From Emydura subglobosa (lineage: Eukaryota; Chordata; Testudines; Chelidae), in assembly GCA_007922225.1 (NCBI GenBank), contig ML679961.1:68800890-68864889 (forward strand): a stretch of 64,000 nt of DNA, read 5' to 3'. Of the stretch, positions 37,902 to 47,600 are shown in pieces. Each line of letters starts with the position of its first letter. Position 1 is the stretch's first letter. The position numbers and the translations under genes are program-made. The notes beneath the pieces were generated by a model that had not been told where the DNA came from, made no database searches, and worked only from the letters and a program-made list of their open reading frames with translations.

Positions 37902-38350
37902 ACTTCAAAGTGTTCTGCAAATATTAGCTTATCTTCACAACTCACTGGGAGATAGCCAAGTATTATCTCCATCTATTGATTGGGATCTGGGACCCAGGGC
38001 AAAGAACAGACTTACCCAAGGTCGTTCAACAAGTCAGTCTCAGAATTGGGAATAGAATTATCCCAGTAGCTCATTTCAAAGCAGACTTTGGTAGGGACGT
38101 CCCTGGGGGGGCTCAGCGCCTGGGGTGAAGCTAGAACCCTGGCGCCAGCTGCCTGCCCGTTCCTGGCACACAGCCGGGAGGCAAGCTGCAGCCACCCACC
38201 TCCTGTCCAGTCCTGGCATGAAGTGCAGGACCCCCCCCCAAAGCGCTGGACTTGGGGCAGCCGCCCTGATTTGCTGTACCCTAGGATCGGCTCTGGACTT
38301 TGGTGTCAGAGATGGAATCCAGGTCCTTTTGTGACACTTCACTATCATCC
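37902..38350 (+). repeat. MIR-type SINE, interrupted
   Basis: TTCACAACTCACTGGGAGAT, ATTATCTCCATC, CTTACCCAAGGTCGTTCAAC and AGTCAGTCTCAGAATTGGGA appear in MIR order: the core, the oligo-A-like match, then the 'cccaaggtcac' motif. The remaining piece, GATGGAATCCAGGTCC, follows after a hAT insertion at 38092-38295. Confidence 0.65.
38092..38295. mobile_element. GC-rich hAT-type MITE inside MIR
   Basis: About 204 bp, flanked by GACTTTGG on both sides (38084-38091 and 38296-38303; a ninth base also matches). The right end reads CTAGGATCGGCTCTG, whose complement CAGAGCCGATCCTAG resembles a known hAT-type terminus. It is more GC-rich than the surrounding intron. Confidence 0.65.
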
Positions 38351-38848
38351 TTGTCATATTAAATCAATACATTAAGCTGTGTGGCTTAATAGAGTGGTGA
38401 GGAAAAGGGGGATTGTTTGCTCATTCATCAAGGAAGACTTGAAGCCCTCCCTTCACCCTGCAAGTAGTAGTAAGTTATTTTGATAAGGGGTGAATTCCTA
38501 GCTGGGATTGTTTCTAGTATCTGTCTTTTCTGGAAAAACTTACTGTGGGCTATGGAATCATTTAAAATTGACTTTTATAAAACAGTGAACTGCAGAGAAC
38601 AGTCCTGTACTAGCACCTCTGGAGATGAACTAAGACATAAGAAGCCCAATATGAATCACTTTGAGATTGTTGGTGAAAGGTGCATTTGGAATGCAGAATG
38701 TTAGAGGCAGATAGCTTGAGTTGATGGTACCTCTGGAGCTCTCTGTCATTACACAAGGTGGCACATTAAGGTTGCAGGTGCTTCTTTTTTTTGGCCTTTT
38801 CTTACCATTTGGATATTTTACTGTACAATGTTTTTTGTTTTACTGAAG

Positions 38849-38929
38849 GGACAATGGAGACAGATCAAGACACCGAGCTCCCCGGAATGCCCGTATGTCT
38901 GCACCGTCGCTTGGGCGCTTCGTTCCCAG
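38849..38929 (+). CDS. AMBRA1: AMBRA1 internal exon C
   Basis: Third AMBRA1 exon in the window, 81 nt. The acceptor AG is at 38847-38848, after a T-rich tract interrupted by ACTGA, and the donor is GTGAGA at 38930. It begins with the last base of the Glu codon shared with exon B and then reads DNGDRSRHRAPRNARMSAPS, ending at the first two bases of an Arg codon. The composition is Arg- and Ser-rich with no fold-defining motif. The acceptor tract is weaker than that of its neighbours, which together with the small size and symmetric phase makes this a plausible cassette exon. That is inference; no transcript evidence is available. The AMBRA1 assignment is from the sequence order, which continues into the next exon. 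Confidence 0.93.
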
Positions 38930-39580
38930 GTGAGAGCTGCACACCCAGCTGGAGAATGGGATAAAAGCTTGGCATTGCCACTTACCGTAGATCTCCCTGC
39001 TTCCATGTCAGAGGCTCAGCTTCAGTTCATTGCGCGGGTCTGTTGTGCACTAGGTTATCAGTGGCTAGATTATCAGTGCCCAGCCCTTGTATTGGAGAGA
39101 GTGAGATTAGTGTGATTAGCTTTTGTAACCACATTCCCAAGAACCCTGTCCTGATCTTTCTTAACTGGAAATTGGTGGCTGTAGTGTGAAACCAAAATGG
39201 AAGGGAGGAGAAAATCTTATAGGGATTCTCAGTGAAGCATACTGGGTCAAAGATGAAGGTGTAGGGAAGAAGAGGAGATAGGGATTAGATTGCTGGTATA
39301 GCTCAGCAGGTCTTCAATGCCATCTTGGCTGGATGGAGCATGTGTGGGTGGAGGGATTGTGATCCTGAGCTATGGCCTACCATTTTTCTGCTGGATGGAG
39401 CACTCAGGTGACTGGGTTCTTGTCTTTGGCCACCCTTCCCCCGTTAGCGTCCCAGAGCCCAGTACTGCTCCCACAAAGTAGATGGGATTCCTGGACCATG
39501 GCCTCAGTTTCCTGATAACACATTGGGGGTTTTTCTGAGCGTGCGGGGAGTTTCTCACAGTGTGCGCTCTCTTTCTTTAG
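38930..39580. other. AMBRA1: Short intron between exons C and D
   Basis: A 651-bp GT...AG intron, far shorter than the others here. I see no repeat in it. Confidence 0.9.
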
Positions 39581-39681
39581 GCGTTTCTTGCTGCCAGAGT
39601 ACTTACCTTATGCTGGGATTTTCCACGAACGCGGACAGCCAGGCTTGGCCACCCACTCTTCTGTTAACCGAGTCTTGGCAG
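39581..39681 (+). CDS. AMBRA1: AMBRA1 internal exon D
   Basis: Fourth AMBRA1 exon in the window, 101 nt. The acceptor is a CTTTCTTTAG tract ending at 39580 and the donor is GTAAAG at 39682. The first base completes an Arg codon from exon C. The translation is [19 protein letters not shown] followed by [15 protein letters not shown], ending one base into a Gly codon. Unlike the three exons before it, this one is asymmetric (two bases carried in, one carried out), so skipping it alone would break the frame. In the known protein this segment runs into the C-terminal half of the split WD40 propeller that contacts DDB1. The next exon of that propeller was not found in the remaining 24.3 kb, so the following intron continues beyond the window. 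Confidence 0.95.
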
Positions 39682-39978
39682 GTAAAGAAATACCCCTACT
39701 GTGCCTAAGTGGGATTCTCTCCATCTAGTGGGTCATCTTGGAAGAAGAATTTATGAGAAATCTGTGTCCAACCTGGTTTTGGTATATAAACCTCCTGAAC
39801 CAGAAGAGGATGTGGAACTAAATATTAAAGTGATGGGGCTTATTCAAGTACCTAGAAGTTGCAGATTCCATACTTTGAGTGCATATTAAGGGAGCCTCAG
39901 CACAGAGCCTAAGGCAGGGGGGAATTTAATGATTCTTCCTACATTTAACTCCCTCCCCAATCTGAAATGTCTTGCTTT

Positions 39979-40003
39979 AAAAAAAAAAAAAAAAAAAAAA
40001 AAA
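39979..40003. repeat. Poly(A) run of 25
   Basis: Uninterrupted adenine homopolymer about 300 bp after exon D. No SINE or LINE body could be recognised on its left, so I list it only as a simple repeat. Confidence 0.9.
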
Positions 40004-41835
40004 TCTGACAGCCTAATGATCAGCTTGCTGCAGGTCCTTCTAATTGAATTATAGGGTACCTTGTTCATGTTCCGGCTGGCAAGCCGCGGGATTCAATTAG
40101 GATCCTAATAAGTGCGTATTAAAACCTTGGCTGCCACCACATACAGCACACAGGCATTTGGGAGCCTTAAAGGGCAGGCGGGGGTGGAGGGAAGAAGAGT
40201 GGGGTTTTGGCAGCCTGTGAATGAAACAGTTTTATATGATAGATGGCATAATTTTTTAGGGTGCTTCTTGGTGGAGCCTAAACTGCTTTGTGATCAGTAC
40301 CAGTGTTGGGGAGGCTTTCTTTGGATAAGGGGAAGGTGGATATCAACATACCTACACAATTGAACAGCAGATGGAGAACCCGTGCCTGCTGCTACTACTG
40401 CCAATGGGGCATGTGCAGGAAAGGCATAAACCCCCCTGGAAGGAATATGGTCTCCCATGTATTCTTTTTCTTTCTCTGGGGAGTGCTCAGACAGAGGCTA
40501 TGTGCTGTAATTTGCGTGGCCATATAGATGTGCCAGTGTAGCCTTTTAAAATCTCATTGTCAACTGTAAAATCTGGAAACATCTCCTGGATCTTTATGTC
40601 TCACTTGGACACTCAGCTGAGACAATACTTGCCTCCTCCTCATCCTGTTGCAGCAACTGCAAGAGTAGCCAAAGGCAAGGCTGCAGAGCATCTCCATGTT
40701 GCGACCTGATGAGCGGGGGGTCAGCCTGTAGCCGTTTGCTGATGCACATACTTTCCTCATGACTCTTGCTTGTGTGGAATTTGGCTGTCAGCTTCTGGAA
40801 ACAGCTCACTGGCAGATAATTACTTGCTGCCAGGCAACACTGCAGAACTCTTGTGTAGCTGGGCTTTGTTGGAAACATCTGCCTTCAACCCTCCCAGCAC
40901 AGCACCTCTTTCCCAGCAGCTGAGGAGATTCTATCTTTTCCTGGCATTTTAGCTTTAAGATCAGTAGTCAGTTTGCTCTTGGCTTCCAGCAATTCCTTTT
41001 ATTATTCTGCTTCCTCTTCCCTCACAGTGTTCTGATGGAGAGTAACCCAATGCAACAGCCCAAGCCTCTCTCAGTGCAGAAAACTTAACCCCCCACAATT
41101 CATATGTAAAAGGTTCTGCACCCTATCACAGAGACTTCATTAAACAAAGCAAGCAAAGTATTTACAGCTCCACCATTAAATCTCCAAATGACCAAGGTCT
41201 ATCCCAGTCTACTCCATGGCAAGATGGTCTTAAATTTTTTGGCAAAGCTCCTTGTTTCTGCAGCATTCCAGTGCATCAGACTGGAAATTGTGCTGCAACT
41301 CCAGGTAACTTCCACAGTGGAGGTTTTTTATTGAAATGATACATCCCATCAGTGGAGCGGCCCCTTGTGTTTGTTTTAATATTGAATTCAGTTTATTTTA
41401 CTTCCTCCGCATTTTCAGTTATTGCTGTGCCACAGATTTAAGTGATAACAAGTAACTGCATTATAGAAATCAGTGGAGGTAGAGACTTAGCTGCATGGAG
41501 GGCATGTGGGGCTTTTGGATCTGGAGGTGCTTGGAATTGTGGAATAAGAACATTCAGATTATTTTTGCTAAAATAATTAGCAGTGAGATGACTGAGCGTT
41601 AACACAATAAAGTACTAGGTCTGAAATTTAATATTTGTGATAAAAGGCCATTTCACACTGCTCAGAGCTATTATATCAGGATGCCTGCTGACTGGGAAGA
41701 CCATACTGCATGGTTTGTAGTTGAATCAAGTATGGAAGGCTAGGAGCATACTTTTTTGGGAAAACCCTGAAATTTATATTCTGAAACACAGTTCTATGAA
41801 GTAGATTCTGTGTCAGATTTCCTGGCCAGACAATA
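40004..41835. other. Intron, nothing recognised
   Basis: Intron sequence after the poly(A) run. No exon of the AMBRA1 C-terminal WD40 half and no repeat were identified. Confidence 0.5.
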
Positions 41836-41839
41836 CCCA

Positions 41840-42190
41840 GGGCCCTGTCTATGTTTGTTGTTTGTATTACTGTAGCATCTAGAAGCCCTAGTCAAAGTCC
41901 AGGACCCCATTGTGCTAGGCACTGTACAAACAAAGAACAAAAAGACTGTATCCAAAGGGAACATCTACACTAGAATAAAAGAATAAAAGATCCTTCCCTC
42001 TCACAGGTCCAAGAGCTTGGACTCCAGCCTGAGCCCAGATGTCTGCACAGTAGTTTCACAGACGTGCAGCTTGAACCCTGTGAGCCCAAGTCAGCCGACC
42101 TGGGCCAACCACAAGTGTTTAATTGCTGTGTAGACATACCCAAAGAGTTTACAATCTACCAGGCAAGGCAAGAGGCCACAGATGGCTATA
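41840..42190 (+). repeat. SINE-like repeat split by a MITE
   Basis: Contains TTGTATTACTGTAGCATCTA, CCCCATTGTGCTAGGCACTG and, after an insertion, AGAGTTTACAATCTACCAGG, an arrangement I associate with an old amniote SINE-like repeat. The insertion (about 41960-42138) carries ACATCTACACTAG and GTGTAGACATACCC ends like the other MITEs here. A fragment with the same GTGCTAGGCATTGTACA wording lies near 56755. Confidence 0.5.
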
Positions 42191-42249
42191 GACAGACTGA
42201 AAAATCAAGGAAACAATGAGACAGTATTGGTCAGCATGATAGGCAGTGG

Positions 42250-43480
42250 TCTCAGTGCACCAGCTGCCTATCTGTTGTCAAGTTTTTTGTAGGTGTCACA
42301 GCAGAGGAGAGTTTGAAGGAGGATAATGAGGTAGCTTTGTGGATGTTTATGGGGGGCGCCTCCCACGTGTGAGGGGCAGCATAGGAGAAAGCACAAAGGT
42401 GCCTGTTTGTAACAAGTGTGGGATGGTGGTGGGCTTCATAGGACAATCAGAAGCAGGAGTCTACATTTCAATAGCGAGCGAGAGATAAGTAGGGTGGGGA
42501 TTGACGATGAACAGCTTTGAAAGTGAAGACAAGCGGTTTATGTTTGATATGATAGAAAAGAAAGATCCGGAGGAGGGATACAGAAAGAGGGGTGACATGG
42601 TCAAAGCGACAGGGTAAGAGAATGATCTTTGCAGCAGCATTGTGAATGCATATGAGTGTGGTAAGCTTGCATTTATCAAGACTAGAGAAAAGAGTGTTGC
42701 AGTAATTGAGATGTGAGGTGATGCCTGTACAGGAGAGTTAGCGTTGTGGATAGACAGGAAAGGCTGTATCTTAGAGGTCTGATGCAGAAAGAATTCACAA
42801 GATTTAGACATTGCCTGGGTCTGAGAACCTAGAGTGAGGTCCAAGTTCAAGGTAACACCCATGTTATGGGCCTGAGTGACAGACAGTGTGGTGGTGGTAT
42901 CCATTGTGATTGGGAATGGGAGTAGTGGGGCGGGCTTGGAGGGGAAGGACAATTTTAGCCATATTTAGCTTGAGCTGATGGATAGACATCCACAAAATGA
43001 CAGATTTTAGTTAGAACAGAAGGAGATTAGTCTGCAGTAGAGAGGCAGATCTGTGAATGATCAGCATAACGATGGTAGTTTAATTTGTTTGTGGATGAGA
43101 TAACTTAGAGATAAGGTATAGAGGGAGACGAGAAGGGCTCTGTCATTGATCCTCTGTGGAGCCCCCACAGAAAGTTGAAGAGGGGATGAGGAGAATCCTA
43201 TGGAGGACATGCTGAAGGACTAATTAGAGAGGTAGGGGGAGAATCAGTAGAGGGCAGAGTCATGAAAGCCAAGGGAGGATAAGTTTTTAAGAAAAGTATA
43301 ATCATCTGTGTTAAAGGCAGACGACGGTCAATAAGGGTGAGGATGGAGTACAGGTTCTTAGCTTTGACTAGGAAGAGGTTGTTAGAGACTTTGGTGACAG
43401 TGGTTTCAGTGGGGCACAAGGGGAAGAAGTCAGATAGGAGAGGGTCTAGGATGGAGTTGGAGGAGAGGAGCTCCTATCTG
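42250..43480 (-). mobile_element. L2-type LINE relic, antisense
   Basis: On the minus strand, 42952-42461 translates to VTQAHNMGVTLNLDLTLGSQ followed by SKSCEFFLHQTSKIQPFLS. This matches the pattern of the C-terminal part of L2-clade reverse transcriptases. The flanking frames 43419-43198 (PPLAFMTLPSTDSPPTSL) and 42446-42252 (TWEAPPINIHKATSLSSFK) fit upstream and downstream parts of the same region. Frame changes and lost motifs show that it is an old relic. L2 versus a related clade is not settled. Confidence 0.6.
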
Positions 43481-44544
43481 CAAATTGAATGAGTTTAGAG
43501 ATGAAAGGGAAGAGGGAGATGGAGTTATTAATCTCTAAATCCTTCAGATATTTATGCCCCTGTGTATGGAAATCTTTTGGAAAGCCAATCCCCCACAGAA
43601 TTGCCTCTGATCTTCTGGGTAGGAAAGGCCTGTGCAGTTCTATGCTTTCTCCATTGTCAACCATTTCAGAAGGCAAACACCTTCTGAATGAGACATGCCA
43701 TTTGGTCACTGAAAACCCTTTAAATATCAGTGCCGAACCAGTTTGGGAGCTTTACCTGGCTTGCCTTGCAGCAGTCTGGAAAAAAGATTCTCATAGAATA
43801 TAAACCCAGAAGGGACTATTGTGGTCTAGTCTGATCTTCTGTATAACATAGGCTATAGAACTTCCTTGGATTCATTCCTTTTTGAACTAAAGAATATCTT
43901 TTAGTAAAACATCCTATCGTAATTTAATCATTTAAGTGATGGGCAATCCACCATAACATTTGGTAAATTGTTCAAAAGGTTAATTACCTTCACTATTAAA
44001 AATTTGCATTTTATTTCTAGTCTGAATTTGTCTAGCTTCAACTTCCAGCCATAGGATCTTTTATATCATTGTCAGCTACACTAAGGAGCCCTGTATTATC
44101 AAACTTCTGTTTCCTATGTAGATACCTACAGACTGATTTAAGTCACGCTTTAGCAAAGGAAAGGTTAAGCTAAAGAGTGAGCTATTTGTCTTTTTTTGTA
44201 AGGTATATTTTCCAATCTTTTAATCATTCTCATGGCTCTTCTCTGAACCCTCTCCAATTTATCAACATCCTTCTTGAATTGTGGACACCAGAACTGGACA
44301 CCGCATTTCAGAAGTGGTCATACCAGTGCCAAATGCAGAGGTAGAACAACCTCCGTACTCCTGCTCGATATAGGCCCCTATTTATGCAGTCAAGGATCAC
44401 ATTATCTTTTTTGGCCACAGTTTTGAACTGGGAACTCATGTTCAGCTGATTATCTGCCATCACACCAAGTCTTTTTCAGAGTCTTGATTTCCCAAGACAG
44501 AGTCCCCATCATGTAACTATGGCCTACATTCTTTGTTCCTAAAT

Positions 44545-44675
44545 CCATGGTTTTCAACCTGTGGTCTGCAGATTCCTGGGAGTCTGCAGGCTATGTCTAA
44601 GATTTCCAAAGAAGTCTGTACTTTCATTTGAAATTTTTTAGGGGTCCACAAATGAAAAAAGGTTGAAAACCACTG
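44545..44675. mobile_element. 131-bp hAT MITE
   Basis: The termini CCATGGTTTTCAACC and GGTTGAAAACCACTG are inverted repeats. The flanking 8-mers TCCTAAAT (44537-44544) and TCCTAGAT (44676-44683) match at 7 of 8 positions. The interior holds a short AGTCTGCAG/GTCTGCAGATTCC repeat. It is nested in the antisense CR1. Confidence 0.78.
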
Positions 44676-45044
44676 TCCTAGATATAGGACTAAATTTGGC
44701 CCTATTAAAACACACATTTGTTTGAGCCTAGGTCTCCAGGTGATGAAGATTGCTCTGTATCAATGACCTGTTCCCTTTATTACTTACCATTTCCCTAATA
44801 TCTGCAGACTTTATCAGTGATGGTTTTATATCTCTTTTTTCATGTCACTGATAAAAGTGTTAAATAGCATAGTGCCAATAATCAATCCCTGCAGGACCCC
44901 ACTAGAAACACCCATTTAATGACGATTTCCTATTCACAGTTATGTTTTGAGAGCTATCAGCCAGTTTTTAATCCATTGTTTTGTATCATTCTAGTTTCTT
45001 AAAATGTCATGCATTACCAAGTCAAATGCCTTCCAGAAGTCTAA

Positions 45045-45286
45045 GGGCATATCCACAGGGTGGGATAATGTACACGATGGGGGTGTGATTTCTAAAGTGC
45101 ACTAATGTGTTTTGCATTAATTGGCTGGTGTAGACCAGCAGTGTAGAATACATTATAGTGCACTAGGGAACATTTAGTGCGCACCAGCAGGGTCTATATG
45201 AACCAGTTAATATGTAATACATTCATGCACTTTAGAAATCACACCCCCCATAGTGCACATTACCTCACACTGTAAGCTTGCTCTGA
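45045..45286. mobile_element. MITE with about 50-bp inverted arms
   Basis: The arms 45060-45112 and 45220-45272 are near-perfect reverse complements centred on GGTGTGATTTCTAAAGTGCA. CR1 sequence resumes right after it, so the insertion is clear, but the exact ends and target duplication are not. The arms could fold into a long hairpin if transcribed. Confidence 0.6.
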
Positions 45287-45660
45287 GCATATTGTATCAA
45301 TACTGTTACCTTTATCAATTAAATTTGTAATCTCATTAAAAAAGATATCAAGTTAGTTTGACAAGATCTATCTTCCATAAACCCTTATTTGAGGGCATTA
45401 ATTATATCCTCTTTTAATTCTTTATTACTAAAGTCCTGTATCAGTGATCCATTATTTTGCTCAGGATAGATGACAGGTTGATAGGTCTATAATTACTTGG
45501 GTTGTCCTGTTTACCTTTTTAAAATATTGGCACATTAGCTTTCTTTCAGTTCACTACATCTTCCTAGTGTTCCAAAACTTATTGAAAATACTAATTTATG
45601 GTCCAAGAGTGCTCCTCAGTCAGCTCTTTTAAAACTTTTGGCAGGAGTTGAAGGATCTCA

Positions 45661-47250
45661 CTGGCCCTCTGGACTCTAGTTCTTCCCTGTCCAACCAATA
45701 TGCATAGGAGAATCAGCATGAACTGTGAGCTCATGGTGGGAACTGTGCCTCTGAGGAAAAGCCTGTAAAGTGAATCCTGTGGCACATGGGAGCAGTCCAG
45801 CTAGGCAGATTTCTTAGATCAGTGCACCTTGAAATGAGAGCAGTTGGTTTCTATTTCCATACTCTCCTCAACCCGTTTGTAGTGTTCTTTGTGGCTCAAG
45901 GATGTTGGGCTTCTCACAATACTATTTCCAATCCTCTGCCCCAGCCAGCAGGCATTCATCTCAACATGTTCATGTTCCTCAAGTGAGGAGTTGCTGTATG
46001 GGTTGAAGGGAAACGTCATCTCTCTCAAAGAGAGCAGCCAGCGAAATAGTGCAGTGACTTAACATGGTCTGTCTTGTCTCAATCATGAGTGCTTAGCACT
46101 CCTCCCTGGAGTTCGTAGAGTTAGTCTTATACTGCCTGTTTGCTCCTCTCTCTGCCCCTAGGTCCTCTTGGTCTGATCACTTCTCACCATCTCCTTTCTT
46201 TGCAGAGCCTTCCTCATATATAGTCAAAACTTGAACAGCATGCTATCAAGTAGGTGGGGGACAAACTGAATTCTTTGCATCTGGTGGGAAACAATTGTAG
46301 GTTCCAAATATCCATTTAAAAATCAATAAATACCTAGAAAAATCTAACACCTGCCACCAAACACTTAAAGCCCCATGTTCACCTGTGTGAACTCTCCACA
46401 CCAGCAGTTTGGCAATTACATGAGAATTCTGTTCTTTGAGCTGGGCAGGGAGATATTGACAAAGAAACAGAACAAAAAAACACTTTAGTTTCATTTCAGT
46501 GAAAACTCCTGGAGAAAAGAAATCAGTGTTTGCCAAATAGCACAGGATCCTGTGTGTTTTCTCAGCTTCTCACAGTCTTGAAATCTTGAAAGGTAACACC
46601 AGCTTGTTGACAGTCCTGTTACTCAACAAGGGATCCACGTGTAGAGTCCACCAGCTGAAAGCACAAGAACCCACATAAGCCTTCTCTTTTATCTTAATGA
46701 GCAACTGCCCTGTCATGTGTGCAGTTCAATGAATTTAACTATTTTCCTTGGGTGAAAACAAACAGCTTTGTGAGACCCTGCTTGCAGGGTTAGTCTGTAT
46801 CCCTGTACTCTGAACCCTGGTCTTAGTGGAGAGCTTGGTCCCGGCATGGCTTCCAATTGAGTGGTGCGACATAAATATTTGAGCGAAGTTAGCGCTGGTA
46901 AAGCATGCTAGATTTACAACCCCAGACACTGATCAGCTCTGCTTATCCCAAGAGCAAGCAGTGGTAGTGCAAGCTTGTCTCATTCCCCAACTCTACTGTC
47001 GAGTGGGGCTTGCTCTTGGGATGAAAATAAGTCAGTGCTTGGCATCTCTGCTGAGGTTGCCAACAAGTCTGCTGTTTAATGCTCATTGTGGTGGCTTTAT
47101 GTGAATCCTGGCCCATTGAGAACTGGACTGAAATCCCACTCACTTCCCTCAGGAAGGTCTCTGTTAGTAATGACTTTTGGTCACTGTCAGCCTGTGCTTG
47201 ATTGGAATCAGTGACCCTGATCAAAGTGAAAGGTGCAATATCTATTCAAT
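45661..47250. other. Intron, nothing recognised
   Basis: Intron sequence with no supported feature. Confidence 0.5.
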
Positions 47251-47259
47251 TACCATAAC

Positions 47260-47600
47260 CCAGACCATGTACCATACCCCATTTTACAGCCTGGCTCACA
47301 GAGGCAATTCCAGATCATTTGCCCAGGGCCATAAAGTGAGTCAGCAGGTTACCTTTGAGTTGAATCCTTTTAGCTTCCACTCCTTTGCCTGTATCTATGT
47401 AGAGTTTTTAATCTGTAAATCTTAAAGTTCTCTACAAAAGTGAGTAAGTGTTGCTATCTCCATGTTACAGATAGGAAAACTGAGGCATGCAGAGAGGAAG
47501 GGACTTACTCAAGGTCTCACAGTGTGTGAATGATACGACTAGAACACAGGTCTTCTATATCCAAATCATATGTACTGGACTATACCTGTTAGACATGCTG
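47260..47600 (+). repeat. Two MIR-type SINE fragments
   Basis: 47270-47350 holds CCCCATTTTACAGCCTGGCT and CCCAGGGCCATAAAGTGAGT. 47430-47600 holds TTACAGATAGGAAAACTGAG, then GGCATGCAGAGAGG and CTCAAGGTCTCACAGTGTG. Both follow the MIR order, and they are probably separate old copies. Confidence 0.65.

Larger units (their letters stand above)
43795..45660 (-). mobile_element. CR1-type LINE, antisense, with two nested inserts
   Basis: Starts with the antisense 3' end ATAGAATATAAACCCAGAAG GGAC, then runs through antisense RT C-terminal DNA (CTCTGAACCCTCTCCAATTT, GGACACCAGAACTGGACACC) to GTTGATAGGTCTATAATTAC and beyond. A hAT MITE (44545-44675) and a long-inverted-repeat MITE (45045-45286) interrupt it. 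No open frame survives. Confidence 0.78.

Noticed and set aside
39979..40003. Poly(A) run as the tail of a processed pseudogene or SINE
   Set aside because: No recognisable body to the left and no flanking duplication visible; kept only as a simple repeat.
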